DNA from: Polyangiaceae bacterium
GTDB taxonomy: Bacteria > Myxococcota_A > Polyangia > Polyangiales > Polyangiaceae
Reading direction: 5' to 3'
DNA length: 37,629 nucleotides
NCBI GenBank assembly: GCA_029261965.1
Contig: JAJDAH010000025.1
Location: 1-37,629, forward strand
Below are positions 16,174 through 25,926 of this stretch, one piece after another. The notes under the pieces are model-generated. The model was not told where the DNA came from, did not search any database, and saw nothing but the letters and a program-made list of their open reading frames with translations. Each line of letters starts with the position of its first letter. Position 1 is the stretch's first letter. The position numbers were made by a program, and so were the translations under genes.

Positions 16174-17880
16174 ATGCACCGTGCGGTTTTTGCGTACGTC
16201 ATGGGGGCGCCGAGACGAGCAGTCCGGCGGGTCGCGTGGAGAAGCGGCGTGTCCTTCGCAATGGCGCTCGTCATCGTCATTCTCACGACACCGAGCTGCG
16301 GCGCGAGCTTCGAGGGGCTCGTTTGTGACGCCCCCCTACTGATCTGTGAGGACATTTGCGTCGACCCGACCGCCGACCCCGGCAATTGTGGTGGCTGCGG
16401 CACGACCTGCGGTCCGCTCGAGCGGTGCGCGGACAGCGGGTGCAGCGCGTTTTGCGGACCTGGCTCCACCTTGTGCGACAACACGTGCGTCGAAACCGAT
16501 TTCAACCCCGTCAACTGCGGCGGTTGCGGCATCTCGTGTAGTGACGGGGAAGTATGCTCGCTCGGAACGTGTGCCGAGCGATGCGGAGGCGGAACCTCGC
16601 TGTGTTTCGACCGGTGCGCAGACGTCTTGAACGATCGAAACGCTTGCGGACAATGCGACCGACGATGCGCTAGCGGCGAGCTGTGCTTCGAGGGGGAGTG
16701 CCTGACGCAATGCCCCTCGGACCTCGCTCAGTGTGACGGCCACTGCGTGGACGCTCGCTGGGATCCTTCGCATTGCGGCGGATGCAACGCCGCGTGCGCG
16801 CCTGAAGAGTTCTGCACGGACGGCACATGTGCCGACACTTGCACTGGCGGCGCGTCCAACTGCGACGGCAGGTGCGTCGCTCTCGCTAGCGACAAACTCC
16901 ACTGCGGCGCGTGCCTCAACTCCTGCGCCCCGTCCGAAGTATGCACCGAAGGCCAGTGCTCCGTCGATTGCTCGGCCGGCCTGACCGACTGCTCGAGCGA
17001 CTGCGTCGACACCGCATTCGACAGGTCGCACTGCGGCCAGTGCGATACTCCTTGCGCCGGCGCTCAGGAGTGTTGGCGCTCGCGTTGTCTCACCCCCAGG
17101 TTCGACGGAACCGTTGCCGACGCGTTCGAGCAACTCCCGATGAGAGATCTGGCCGATCTACCGAGCATTTCCGAGTTCACGCCCGCTGGGCGCGTCGGTC
17201 TCTACATCGGCCGGGGATTGACGTTTCTCTACTACGACGCCACCGGCGCTCAGTGGATCGACCTGCTGAACTCGGGATTCGAATCACCCCGACTCGCTAG
17301 CTTTGCCTGGTCAAGCGACGACTTGTTCCTTGCCGGCGACGGGCAGCTCCACGAGTTCAACCCAATAGCCGGGATGAGCGCCTCCTCGCCCGCGTTCAGA
17401 TCGGCGCCGGGCACTCAAATCGCGCACGACGACGACGGCAACCTCTTCTACATGAGCCATCTCGGTGGAGTGGTTCGCGTAGACGGGGCCAGCAGGCTGA
17501 ACAGCGTCGACACCAGCCAGAGACTGGCGGTTACCATGCCTCGGGTTGCGTTCGATTCGCTCACCCAACGGGTCTATCTAGTCCCGCGGTTCGACACGAA
17601 CCTCATCTTCGAATACGACCCGCTGACATCCACGTTCATCGCCATCCCGCGCCCTCCGGTGACGACCATCGAGGGCGCGTTCTGTACCGATCGCAGCGGG
17701 CACCTCTACATTCGGGGCGCCCTTGGCCAGGTCTGGCAGTTCACCGCGTGGACGCAAGAGTGGAAACAAGTTGCAGACACCCCGTTCAGTCTTCATCCCG
17801 GCGCCGTGTGCACCGCCACCGCCGACGGCTGGCTGTACTTCTATCGGTCGCCGTGGCTCGCGCGACTGAGGCTCTTCTGA
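16174..17880 (+). CDS. Cys-rich six-repeat protein with propeller-like C-domain
   Basis: This protein of about 568 residues has an N-terminal hydrophobic segment (FAMALVIVILTTPSCGA) that is a signal peptide or a non-ideal lipobox (PSC). Residues 50-310 hold six repeats of about 40 residues, each with a CvD...d..NCGGCg..C pattern (NCGGCGTTC, NCGGCGISC, ACGQCDRRC, HCGGCNAAC, HCGACLNSC, HCGQCDTPC), like Stig1/Cys-rich repeats found in myxobacterial surface proteins. The C-terminal 250 residues have repeated beta motifs (VGLYIGRGLTFLYYD, RVYLVPRFDTNLIFEYDP, GHLYIRGALGQVWQF), suggesting a propeller. It is likely an exported adhesion or binding protein. Start alternatives are ATGs at 16135 and 16201; 16174 has GAGGGGG upstream. 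Confidence 0.7.
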   Translation: MHRAVFAYVMGAPRRAVRRVAWRSGVSFAMALVIVILTTPSCGASFEGLVCDAPLLICEDICVDPTADPGNCGGCGTTCGPLERCADSGCSAFCGPGSTLCDNTCVETDFNPVNCGGCGISCSDGEVCSLGTCAERCGGGTSLCFDRCADVLNDRNACGQCDRRCASGELCFEGECLTQCPSDLAQCDGHCVDARWDPSHCGGCNAACAPEEFCTDGTCADTCTGGASNCDGRCVALASDKLHCGACLNSCAPSEVCTEGQCSVDCSAGLTDCSSDCVDTAFDRSHCGQCDTPCAGAQECWRSRCLTPRFDGTVADAFEQLPMRDLADLPSISEFTPAGRVGLYIGRGLTFLYYDATGAQWIDLLNSGFESPRLASFAWSSDDLFLAGDGQLHEFNPIAGMSASSPAFRSAPGTQIAHDDDGNLFYMSHLGGVVRVDGASRLNSVDTSQRLAVTMPRVAFDSLTQRVYLVPRFDTNLIFEYDPLTSTFIAIPRPPVTTIEGAFCTDRSGHLYIRGALGQVWQFTAWTQEWKQVADTPFSLHPGAVCTATADGWLYFYRSPWLARLRLF

Positions 17881-17907
17881 GACCACCCCCCACCCGTTGC
17901 CCCCTCG

Positions 17908-18267
17908 CTACCTGAGCTTGATGATGTCATCGCGGTCGATTCGCTGGCGTCTAAGCTCGCGTCGTTTGCGGCGCCAAACTTCGGGCGTCTCGACGAGACA
18001 GTCCTCGTAGGTTTTCTTTTCGAAGCGGGACTTCTGGTAGCGACCGCCGGGATGATACGACGCCCGGTAGCAATCGCCGTGGTGCGCTTCGATACGCTCA
18101 TTGCAAAGCGTTTCGTCTCCGAGGCGTTCGACGCAAGCGGGCATGACGCCGGCCCGTGCACGCGCCTCGGCGCGGTAGCGGGTCCACCAGACGTACATCA
18201 TGACCGCACAGCCGAGAGCCGCGATCACTGCCACCGGCATGAGGACCCTCTTGACGTCGTCGGCCAC
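17908..18267 (-). CDS. Small single-pass membrane protein with Cys-rich domain
   Basis: This 119-residue protein has one membrane helix (residues 9-28, MPVAVIAALGCAVMMYVWW) followed by a basic exported domain. That domain has four Cys (ACVERLG, TLCNERIE, GDCYRAS, EDCLVET) in a spacing that could form two disulfides. The C-terminus is strongly Arg/Lys-rich (VWRRKRRELRRQR). It is divergent from the sterol desaturase gene with only 33 nt between starts, so promoters must overlap. I do not recognise a family. Confidence 0.6.
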   Translation of the reverse strand: MADDVKRVLMPVAVIAALGCAVMMYVWWTRYRAEARARAGVMPACVERLGDETLCNERIEAHHGDCYRASYHPGGRYQKSRFEKKTYEDCLVETPEVWRRKRRELRRQRIDRDDIIKLR

Positions 18268-18282
18268 TTCGATCTCGGAGGG

Positions 18283-18288
18283 TATACT
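18283..18288 (+). promoter_or_regulatory. -10 hexamer TATACT for sterol desaturase gene
   Basis: TATACT matches the -10 consensus at 5 of 6 positions and lies 12 nt before the ATG at 18301, implying a leader of about 6 nt. No -35 at 16-18 nt. Confidence 0.4.
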
Positions 18289-18300
18289 GCCGCGGAGCCG

Positions 18301-19527
18301 ATGCCGGAGAACTACATCGCCTACGGGGTGCCGCTCTTCATCGTGGCGCTCCCCATCGAAGCGCTACTCGGACGCAAACGCGGCGCGTACCGACTGCCGA
18401 CGAGTCTGTCGGACTTGGGCGTCGGCGTCATGTCGGTAGTCACCGATTCCTTTCTCCGACTCGTCGGACTCGGTGCCTACATCTACGTCTTCGAGAATTT
18501 CCGGCTCGTCACTTGGGAACCGGGCAGCGTTTGGCCCTGGCTCATCGGCATGATCGGCGTCGACGTCATCTACTACGCGTGGCACCGCCTGAGCCACGTC
18601 GTGAACGTTCTTTGGGCGGTGCACGTCGTTCACCACCAGAGCGAAGACTTCAACTATGCCGTTGCGCTGCGTCAGCCTGCCCTCGAAGCCACGAGCGTGC
18701 TCGTCTTCTTCTTGCCCCTCGCCATGCTCGGCGTGGACGGTGTGATTTACGCCGCAGCGTGGGCGGTGAACCTCTTCTACCAGTTCTGGGTTCACACCGA
18801 GCTCGTCGGCAAGCTCGGCCCACTCGAATGGGTCCTCAACACGCCGAGCCACCACCGGGTGCACCACGGCATCAACCCGAAGTACCTCGACCGCAATTAC
18901 GGCGGCATCTTGATCATCTGGGACCGCTTGTTCGGCTCGTTCCAAGAGGAAGAAGAGACGCCAGTCTACGGTGTGACCAAACCGCTTCGGAGCTACAACC
19001 CCGTTTGGGCCAACGTCGAGTACTGGGTGGAGATGTGGCGTCGCGGCGGCGAGGCCAAGCGATTCCGCGACAAGCTCTGGGTTCCGTTTGCGCATCCCGC
19101 TTGGAGACCGGGCGCGCCAATGGACGAGCCGGGTGAGGTCTCCCGCGAAACGTTCGAAAAGTACGACCCGCGCGCGCCAGTACGTCTGAAGCCCTACGTG
19201 GCGTTTCACTTCGTCGCGGTTTTTGCCGTCGTGGGTGTCTTCTTTTTCTTCGAGCTCACCCTCGCGCCGATGCAGCTCGTGCCGCTAGGGGCGCTCATCA
19301 TCGTCGGCGTGGCGTCGGTCAACGCGTTCCTCGAGCGGCGGCCCTGGGCCATCGTCCTCGATTGGGTGCGCCAAGCGGGTTTCCTCGGCGTGCTCGGTTA
19401 CTACCTCAGTCTGCGCGTCGACCTCACGACGGTGTGGCTCGTTCTCGGCGTCGTCGCGACCGTTTTCGCCGCCCTGCTCGTGAAGTTCCGGCCCGCCGCC
19501 GCGCTTCGCGCCGCGTCAGTCGGATGA
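18301..19527 (+). CDS. Sterol desaturase / fatty acid hydroxylase family protein
   Basis: This 408-residue integral membrane protein carries the di-iron His boxes of the superfamily: HRLSH (His95, His99), HVVHH (His108, His111, His112), a mid-helix His165 (FWVHTE) and HHRVHH (His184-His189), with the trailing NYGGILIIWDRLFG. The spacing and the NYGG..WDRLFGSF ending resemble alkylglycerol monooxygenase and bacterial C-5 sterol-desaturase-like proteins. These use O2 to hydroxylate or desaturate lipids in the membrane. Residues from about 300 onward form extra hydrophobic helices (VAFHFVAVFAVVGVFFFFE and more), a C-terminal extension beyond the catalytic core. No sterol biosynthesis gene is in the window, so the substrate (sterol, ether lipid or fatty acid) is open. 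Confidence 0.85.
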   Translation: MPENYIAYGVPLFIVALPIEALLGRKRGAYRLPTSLSDLGVGVMSVVTDSFLRLVGLGAYIYVFENFRLVTWEPGSVWPWLIGMIGVDVIYYAWHRLSHVVNVLWAVHVVHHQSEDFNYAVALRQPALEATSVLVFFLPLAMLGVDGVIYAAAWAVNLFYQFWVHTELVGKLGPLEWVLNTPSHHRVHHGINPKYLDRNYGGILIIWDRLFGSFQEEEETPVYGVTKPLRSYNPVWANVEYWVEMWRRGGEAKRFRDKLWVPFAHPAWRPGAPMDEPGEVSRETFEKYDPRAPVRLKPYVAFHFVAVFAVVGVFFFFELTLAPMQLVPLGALIIVGVASVNAFLERRPWAIVLDWVRQAGFLGVLGYYLSLRVDLTTVWLVLGVVATVFAALLVKFRPAAALRAASVG

Positions 19528-19622
19528 GCTGCCGCTTCCTGCGTGGGCGGATTCGACTTGCTGCGTTTATTAGACTCGCTGCGCGGGGGTGGTAACGTCG
19601 CCGTCGCCTGGGAGGCGCACCG

Positions 19623-20399
19623 ATGAAGCTCTTGCTCGGACTGACGACAGTATTCGCGATTGGCTCGGCAGCGACCGGCGCATTGGCTCAGCCAGCGGGG
19701 CAACCGCCGCCGCCGCCCCCGCCCTCCGGAAGCACCGAGCCGCCTGCATCCGGCTACACTGAACCACCGCCACCGCCACCTGCCGGCGGATCGCCAGGCT
19801 ACACTCAGCCCACCTATTACGAGCCACCCCCCGCGTTCGGCAAGCCCCGCGGTGCAAACACTCACGACGGGTTCTATCTGCGAATGGCGATTGGCGGAGG
19901 CTACTTCAACGATTCGGTCAGCACGAACGCCACCTTCATCGGCTCGGGCGACATCACCATCAGCGGGTTCACGACCGCAGGCGAGTTTCTCGTTGGCGGC
20001 ACCGTCGCCAACGGGTTCGTGATTGGCGGCGGGCTCTTGACCGGCGTCGTCATCGAACCCGACGTCGATCTCGGGGGGATCTCCGCCCAATCCAGCGGCA
20101 ACTTGTTCTTCGGGATGCTGGGTCCGTTCATGGACTACTACTTCGATCCCAACAAGGGCCTTCATCTGCAGGTCATGGTCGGACTCGGCTTTCTCACCGG
20201 CGAGAGCTCGGACTCCGAAACAGCCGTCGGCGGCGGCCTCGCCGTCGGGCTCGGGCACGACTGGTGGGTCAGCGACGAGTGGTCGCTGGGTATTCTCGGT
20301 CGGCTCGCGTTTGCGGCCGTGAAGGTCGACGACAGCTTCATCAACGAAGAGCACAAGGCCGTTCAGGCCGCGGCGCTCTTCACCGCAACGTATCACTGA
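19623..20399 (+). CDS. Outer-membrane beta-barrel protein with Pro-rich linker
   Basis: This 258-residue protein starts at an ATG with GGGAGG 8 nt upstream. It has a Sec signal peptide of about 22 residues (ends GALA|QP), a Pro-rich spacer (about 25-76, PPPPPPP and EPPPPPPAGG) and a C-terminal beta-barrel domain. Alternating amphipathic strands are evident (FYLRMAIGGGYFND, GEFLVGGTVANGFVIGGG, LHLQVMVGLGFLTGE, WSLGILGRLAFAAVKV), with a C-terminal strand ending in TATYH. About eight strands are likely, as in OmpA/OmpW-like small barrels. It is expected in the outer membrane. A specific function cannot be assigned. It is convergent with the next gene (9 nt between stops). Confidence 0.78.
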   Translation: MKLLLGLTTVFAIGSAATGALAQPAGQPPPPPPPSGSTEPPASGYTEPPPPPPAGGSPGYTQPTYYEPPPAFGKPRGANTHDGFYLRMAIGGGYFNDSVSTNATFIGSGDITISGFTTAGEFLVGGTVANGFVIGGGLLTGVVIEPDVDLGGISAQSSGNLFFGMLGPFMDYYFDPNKGLHLQVMVGLGFLTGESSDSETAVGGGLAVGLGHDWWVSDEWSLGILGRLAFAAVKVDDSFINEEHKAVQAAALFTATYH

Positions 20400-20408
20400 C
20401 ATCGTCGC

Positions 20409-21764
20409 TCAGCGGGCGGACAGCGCGTCGAGAAACGCGTTCCACGACGGCTTCGGTTTCCCGTCGCTGTAGCGGACCATGCCGAGCGTGACGAACGACT
20501 CCTCGATGGCGGCGATTGTATCCGGCGGGAAACCGAGCCCACCGAGCGCGTCTTCGTAGAGGGCCCAGATCTCTGGAGCCATGTCGAGCATCTGAAACTG
20601 CGCAGCCCCTCTCACTTCGGGGCGCCCTTCCAAGTCGGCGAGAACGGCGACGAACCAGTCGTGCTGGGCTGCTTCCGAAGCCCCCAACGAGCTCGTCGTG
20701 CCGTCCCCGAAACCCGATGGGCAGCCTAGCTCCTGAAAGAACACCTTCCGCGGCCCCGCGACCTCGACGATGCTGTCGAGCTCGGCAATCGATTCTTCGA
20801 TCGGATTGACGGACGAATCCTCGAAGCTCGAACAGTACCAGTTCACCGCCAAAATGTCGGAAACCTCGAGCAGACCCACTGCCAGCGGATTGTCCATGCT
20901 CAGTCCGCCGAAGGTCACCGTCGACGCGACGGGCAGACGAGCATCGAGCTCGCGTACGTGGTCTCGAGCACTCTCGGAAAGCCGCACGAGCGCATCGTGC
21001 TGATCGAAAGAGTCTTCGAGAATGGCGTCGGGCTCGTTGTTGATCGACAACGCGAACGCATCCTTCTCAATCAGCAGCGGGACCACTTGGTCGAGCAGTC
21101 GCTCGAAGCGGGCGACGATCTCCGGGTCGTCGTACGCGAGCCCCTCCGCCAACAGCCCCTCGTCGGTCGGATGCTTCAGGTCGTCCGGCACGACGGCGTC
21201 GAGCGAATCGACAATGGGGATCGTGACGAAAGTCTTCAGACCTTCCGACTGGAACTCGTCGAGCGCCGCTTCGAGACCCGACAGATCGTAGACCCCCTCG
21301 ATGGGCTCGAGCTCCGCCCAGTCGTGCATCGTACGGGCGATGCGCATGCCGCGATCCATGGCTGTCTGCCAGTTCTGGTCGGCCACCGTTCGCAGGTTCG
21401 GCGGCAGATCGGCGAACGTCGGCTGATAGGTGAGGAACTGACCCTCGCCCAAGAGCGGTGCATCCCCCGGACTACAGCCCGAGTCGAAACACAGGCCTGA
21501 CGCACAATCCGACGCCGACGAGCAATCGGCGCCCGAGGCGCACGCGCCGCACGCACCCCCGCAATCGACGTCGCTTTCGTCGCCGTTCTTTCGCCCGTCG
21601 GTGCACGAATCGCCGGCCGGCGCGTTGCCTGTAGCACCCGTGCCCCCGCTTCCCGACGAGCCGGCGGCGCCTCCTGTTTCCTGAAAACTGCTTCCCCCGC
21701 ACGCCGTCAGAACGACGAACGCGAAGCCCGCAACGAGCGTCGACTGGCTACCCGGGCACTTCAT
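20409..21764 (-). CDS. TIM-barrel glycoside hydrolase-like lipoprotein
   Basis: This 451-residue protein has a lipobox LTAC (Cys22), a Gly/Ser spacer, a Cys-rich module (residues 54-97: CTDGRKNGDESDVDCGG then CGACASGADC) of the NGxESDVDCGG type seen in myxobacterial exported proteins, then a (beta/alpha)8 domain. Strand-end acids fit clan GH-A: Glu244 in SINNEPD (acid/base) and Glu345 in VFFQELG (nucleophile), about 100 residues apart. The N-terminal barrel motif RIARTMHDWAELEPIEGVYD matches the GH10/GH5/GH42-type 'W..lEP..G.yd'. It is probably a retaining glycosidase on the cell surface; the substrate cannot be read. Catalytic residues are inferred by position. Confidence 0.72.
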   Translation of the reverse strand: MKCPGSQSTLVAGFAFVVLTACGGSSFQETGGAAGSSGSGGTGATGNAPAGDSCTDGRKNGDESDVDCGGACGACASGADCSSASDCASGLCFDSGCSPGDAPLLGEGQFLTYQPTFADLPPNLRTVADQNWQTAMDRGMRIARTMHDWAELEPIEGVYDLSGLEAALDEFQSEGLKTFVTIPIVDSLDAVVPDDLKHPTDEGLLAEGLAYDDPEIVARFERLLDQVVPLLIEKDAFALSINNEPDAILEDSFDQHDALVRLSESARDHVRELDARLPVASTVTFGGLSMDNPLAVGLLEVSDILAVNWYCSSFEDSSVNPIEESIAELDSIVEVAGPRKVFFQELGCPSGFGDGTTSSLGASEAAQHDWFVAVLADLEGRPEVRGAAQFQMLDMAPEIWALYEDALGGLGFPPDTIAAIEESFVTLGMVRYSDGKPKPSWNAFLDALSAR

Positions 21765-21948
21765 GGGATCCGAACCGAAGAGCAAGGTCCGTGCCCGCGC
21801 CGACGGACAAAAATCTCGCGGCCATCAGCACCCTCATGAACGACGGGACACACTCACTCCGTGAAGCTGGACGCTCTACGGTAATGTCGGCCCGGCGGAG
21901 CGAGCTCTTCGCCGGGCACGTTGCATGGCCCACGCCAGGAAATATGGT

Positions 21949-22713
21949 TCACGGCACGATCTCCACTTGGTACGGGTGGTACAAGATCAAATAGAGTCGG
22001 ACCACGTCGGCGTAGTCCGCGTCGCCCGGTTTCGCTTTGCGGGTGACTAGCTTCGCGCCGTTCCCCTTCCGGTCGACATAATTCACCTTGGCCTCCGGGC
22101 GCTTTTCGATGCGCTCCCAGTGGCTCTTCAGAAAGCGGCCGTCCACATCCTTCGTCGAAATGTGGAGCTTGGGTTTCGCTCCCGCAAAAGCCAAGTGCCC
22201 GAGCTTTTCGCCGCTCCGACTGACTCGCAACTCGGTGATGGTTTTCGACGGATTGTCGTTTTCCAGGACGGGTACCGCGCGCACCTCGAACTCCGCCTCT
22301 TCGATCTCGGACTCTACGGCCATCGCATAACCAGGCTGCCCCGGCGGAAATATCTGCGTTCCGTGCCCGAGTCCGCCGCCGTGCTCATCCGGCACGCTCA
22401 CGTCGAGCGCGATGCCCGCTTTCTTGGCGATCGCCGTCTTCCAGACGGTGTCCAACTCGCGCGTCTGATCGTTGTCTGCCTGAAGGATGAGCTTCGTCGG
22501 CATCTCCCGCCGAAGCTCGACGATCGCAATTTCGTCGACACCGTAACTCACCGAGAGCCACTTGTCCTCCGCGGGTTTGTCGGGTGTCGGAGCCGTCTTT
22601 TTTTTGCTCACCACGGGCCCGGCGTCAGGTCCGGCCGGGGAGCTTTTGCCCTGGCAACCGAACATCAACGCAGTCGAGCAAACGGCCACGGCCAGAACGC
22701 GGAAGTCACTCAC
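21949..22713 (-). CDS. Lipoprotein of unknown function
   Basis: This 254-residue protein has a GTG start (22711-22713) opening a lipobox MFGC (Cys20). A Pro/Asp/Lys spacer is followed by a beta-rich domain (WLSVSYGVDEIAIVELRRE, EEAEFEVRAVPVLEND, TELRVSRSGEKLGHLAFAG). The C-terminus ends in a hydrophobic beta hairpin (VVRLYLILYHPYQVEIVP). There are no Cys in the mature part and no catalytic motif, and I do not recognise a family. It lies downstream of groEL on the same strand but is separated by a terminator, so it should be a separate unit. Confidence 0.65.
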   Translation of the reverse strand: MSDFRVLAVAVCSTALMFGCQGKSSPAGPDAGPVVSKKKTAPTPDKPAEDKWLSVSYGVDEIAIVELRREMPTKLILQADNDQTRELDTVWKTAIAKKAGIALDVSVPDEHGGGLGHGTQIFPPGQPGYAMAVESEIEEAEFEVRAVPVLENDNPSKTITELRVSRSGEKLGHLAFAGAKPKLHISTKDVDGRFLKSHWERIEKRPEAKVNYVDRKGNGAKLVTRKAKPGDADYADVVRLYLILYHPYQVEIVP

Positions 22714-22797
22714 CTCGCCAGACTACCGGGCGCGGCACAGTCGCGCTAGGCGGCCCCGTCGGGTCGTGTCGCCGCAGCCCCGGTTGGAGCGACGCAC

Positions 22798-22837
22798 AAA
22801 AAGACTCGAGGCCGACTCCGTTTCCGAAGTCGGCCTC
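22798..22837 (-). terminator. Intrinsic terminator of groESL
   Basis: A perfect 10-bp stem (22808-22817 with 22828-22837: GAGGCCGACT/AGTCGGCCTC) with a 10-nt loop is followed, in the direction of groEL transcription, by GAGTCTTTTTG. It lies 50 nt after the groEL stop. Confidence 0.8.
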
Positions 22838-22887
22838 TTGCCTTTGCCCCCATCCGGTACAGCGGGGGCGCTGCAACATACCTCTGG

Positions 22888-24513
<1,626 letters not shown>

Positions 24514-24526
24514 CTAATTCCTCCGA

Positions 24527-24817
24527 CTACTTTTCGATGACGCCGAGGACGTCGTCCTCGCGCAGGATGAGGTGTTCTTCGCCTTCGAGCTTGACCTCGG
24601 TGCCGGCGTACTTGCCGAAGAGCACTCGGTCGCCCTTCTTGATGTCGAGAGCGCGGACTTTTCCGTCCTCGAGAACCTTGCCATTGCCGACGGCGATGAC
24701 TTCGCCCTCGATTGGCTTCTCTTTCGCGGTGTCCGGAATGATGATCCCACCCTTGGTGGTCTCTTCTTCCTTGACGCGCTTCACGATGATGCGGTCCTGG
24801 AGCGGTCGAATTTTCAT
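24527..24817 (-). CDS. groES: Co-chaperonin GroES
   Basis: This 96-residue Hsp10 has the full family pattern: [15 protein letters not shown], the mobile loop [46 protein letters not shown] and [14 protein letters not shown]. It caps the GroEL ring. The ATG at 24815-24817 starts exactly at the family N-terminus; in-frame codons upstream are leader sequence. The gene is preceded by a leader of about 165 nt with a CIRCE operator, and followed by groEL. Confidence 0.97.
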   Translation of the reverse strand: MKIRPLQDRIIVKRVKEEETTKGGIIIPDTAKEKPIEGEVIAVGNGKVLEDGKVRALDIKKGDRVLFGKYAGTEVKLEGEEHLILREDDVLGVIEK

Positions 24818-24953
24818 GGTGAACAGTCCTTCTGGTTTCTGATTGCCGGCGTCCGGCGACAGGTTGCTAACGACGTTGGGTTTGGCCTCTGGTCCCCGAG
24901 AGGTCTCGGGGGGCATCAGCTCAATCCCCGTGAATCGAGGTTTCAGCCCGCTC

Positions 24954-24980
24954 TTGGCACTCGGCAAACGCGACTGCTAA
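24954..24980 (-). promoter_or_regulatory. CIRCE operator (HrcA site) of groESL
   Basis: TTGGCACTC and GACTGCTAA separated by exactly 9 nt match the CIRCE consensus (TTAGCACTC-N9-GAGTGCTAA) with one mismatch per arm. It lies just downstream of the predicted start site, the usual place for HrcA repression relieved by heat. Confidence 0.85.
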
Positions 24981-24994
24981 CAGCGAGTTCGCGG

Positions 24995-25022
24995 AACTTA
25001 GTCATGGGTCGTTAGCTGTCAA
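24995..25022 (-). promoter_or_regulatory. Sigma-70-type promoter of groESL
   Basis: On the minus strand a perfect -35 TTGACA (25022-25017) is followed after 16 nt by TAAGTT (25000-24995). The start site would fall near 24988, directly before the CIRCE element. Confidence 0.7.
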
Positions 25023-25190
25023 GCGGGCCAAATGGCACTTTCTTCAGACCTTCATTTCTCCATATTTTCGAGCGTTTACGTCGTGTGACCTCGGGCTCGG
25101 CCTCAGGGGCCTGTTCTGGCAGCCTCCCGGGGCGACTGCTAGGAAAGCGCCTTTGCCGCGCTCTTTTCGACCCCAAAAACCTAGGAAAAG

Positions 25191-25222
25191 CTCCAACTGA
25201 CCGTAAAATTTAGGGGTTGGAG
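25191..25222 (+). promoter_or_regulatory. Palindrome flanking a -10 hexamer
   Basis: CTCCAAC (25191-25197) and GTTGGAG (25216-25222) form a perfect 7-bp inverted repeat with an 18-nt spacer. The spacer contains TAAAAT (25204-25209), a 5/6 match to the -10 consensus. The geometry suits an operator over the promoter; a -35 is not obvious. Confidence 0.45.
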
Positions 25223-25231
25223 AGACAACGA

Positions 25232-25280
25232 GACACCGAGGCCCGAAGCCCCGCAACAAGGCGAGGGGAAGGCCGGTGTC
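25232..25280 (+). ncRNA. Structured leader hairpin upstream of unknown gene pair
   Basis: GACACC (25232-25237) pairs with GGTGTC (25275-25280), GGCC (25240-25243) with GGCC (25271-25274), and CCCC (25249-25252) with GGGG (25265-25268), extended by GC/GC around an AACAAG loop. Purine-rich bulges (GA, CGAAG/AA, GA) separate the stems. The element ends 16 nt before the Shine-Dalgarno sequence. It could be a cis-regulatory RNA or merely a stable leader; it does not match a riboswitch class I can name. Confidence 0.4.
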
Positions 25281-25308
25281 GCCCAGGAACCGAGACGGAG
25301 GGTCGCCG

Positions 25309-25926
25309 ATGAGTGAGACCTCAGCCGAGCCGAGCATCGATCTTGCGGCCGACCTCGACACGTTTTTCGAACAGGCGGTCAACGCTGCCGTCGAGCAATG
25401 TGGCTGCGAGACCACCGAAGCGTCGCGCTACTACCTAGTCGCGCTCCTGGCGGACTACGCCAAGCCGAACCCGCTCACCGGAGAAAATTTGAGCCGGCCA
25501 CTCACCCTCGCGCTCCATGAGGCGATGCACAAGGTCGGGCTCGAGCGCTTCGAGCATCTGCGCTCGCTCGGTGACGCGGTTCTATACACCCGGAGCTTTT
25601 TCGCCGACCACCTGACGAACCGAGGCGTCGAGCTCGACTACGTGTCGTCGCTCGGGGCGCGCGCCTACGACCAAGCCTCCGCGATGCTGCGGCGCGGATC
25701 GCTGGACGTGTCGTCCGACGTGTTCGGCGAGCTCGCCGACAACTTCTCCGCGTGTGTGCTGATCGTGAGCCACGTCGCCGACCAGCTCTACGCGCGGTCG
25801 GCGACCAGCGACCGCGCCATGCTCAAAGTCTACGAGCGATGGCTCCGGACAGGATCGAGCGCTCTGGCCGACGGTCTCGTTCAGAAGGGCATGATGCCGG
25901 TCGCCAACGACGGAACGGTGCATTGA
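25309..25926 (+). CDS. Uncharacterised protein, first of an overlapping pair
   Basis: This 205-residue protein has its start fixed by a strong GGAGGG 6-7 nt upstream of the ATG (an in-frame GTG at 25276 lies inside the leader hairpin). It is predicted soluble and mostly helical with no signal peptide. Notable stretches are DTFFEQAVNAAVEQCGCET, YYLVALLADYAKP, LTLALHEAMHKVG and RFEHLRSLGDAVLYTRSFFADH. No Walker, HTH, protease or nuclease motif is present. HEAMH resembles a metallopeptidase HExxH but sits in a helix without other support. Its stop overlaps the next gene. It lies directly beyond the groESL control region, transcribed away from it. I do not recognise a named family. Confidence 0.8.
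   Translation: MSETSAEPSIDLAADLDTFFEQAVNAAVEQCGCETTEASRYYLVALLADYAKPNPLTGENLSRPLTLALHEAMHKVGLERFEHLRSLGDAVLYTRSFFADHLTNRGVELDYVSSLGARAYDQASAMLRRGSLDVSSDVFGELADNFSACVLIVSHVADQLYARSATSDRAMLKVYERWLRTGSSALADGLVQKGMMPVANDGTVH

Noticed and set aside
25191-25308. Naming the leader as a known riboswitch (cobalamin, SAM)
   Set aside because: Some short words are similar (CCCCGCAAC, CCCGAAGCC), but the conserved core boxes and junction layout of those classes are missing.
25309-25926. HEAMH as a zinc-peptidase motif in the first unknown protein
   Set aside because: Only the five-residue pattern is present, with no third ligand or family context.
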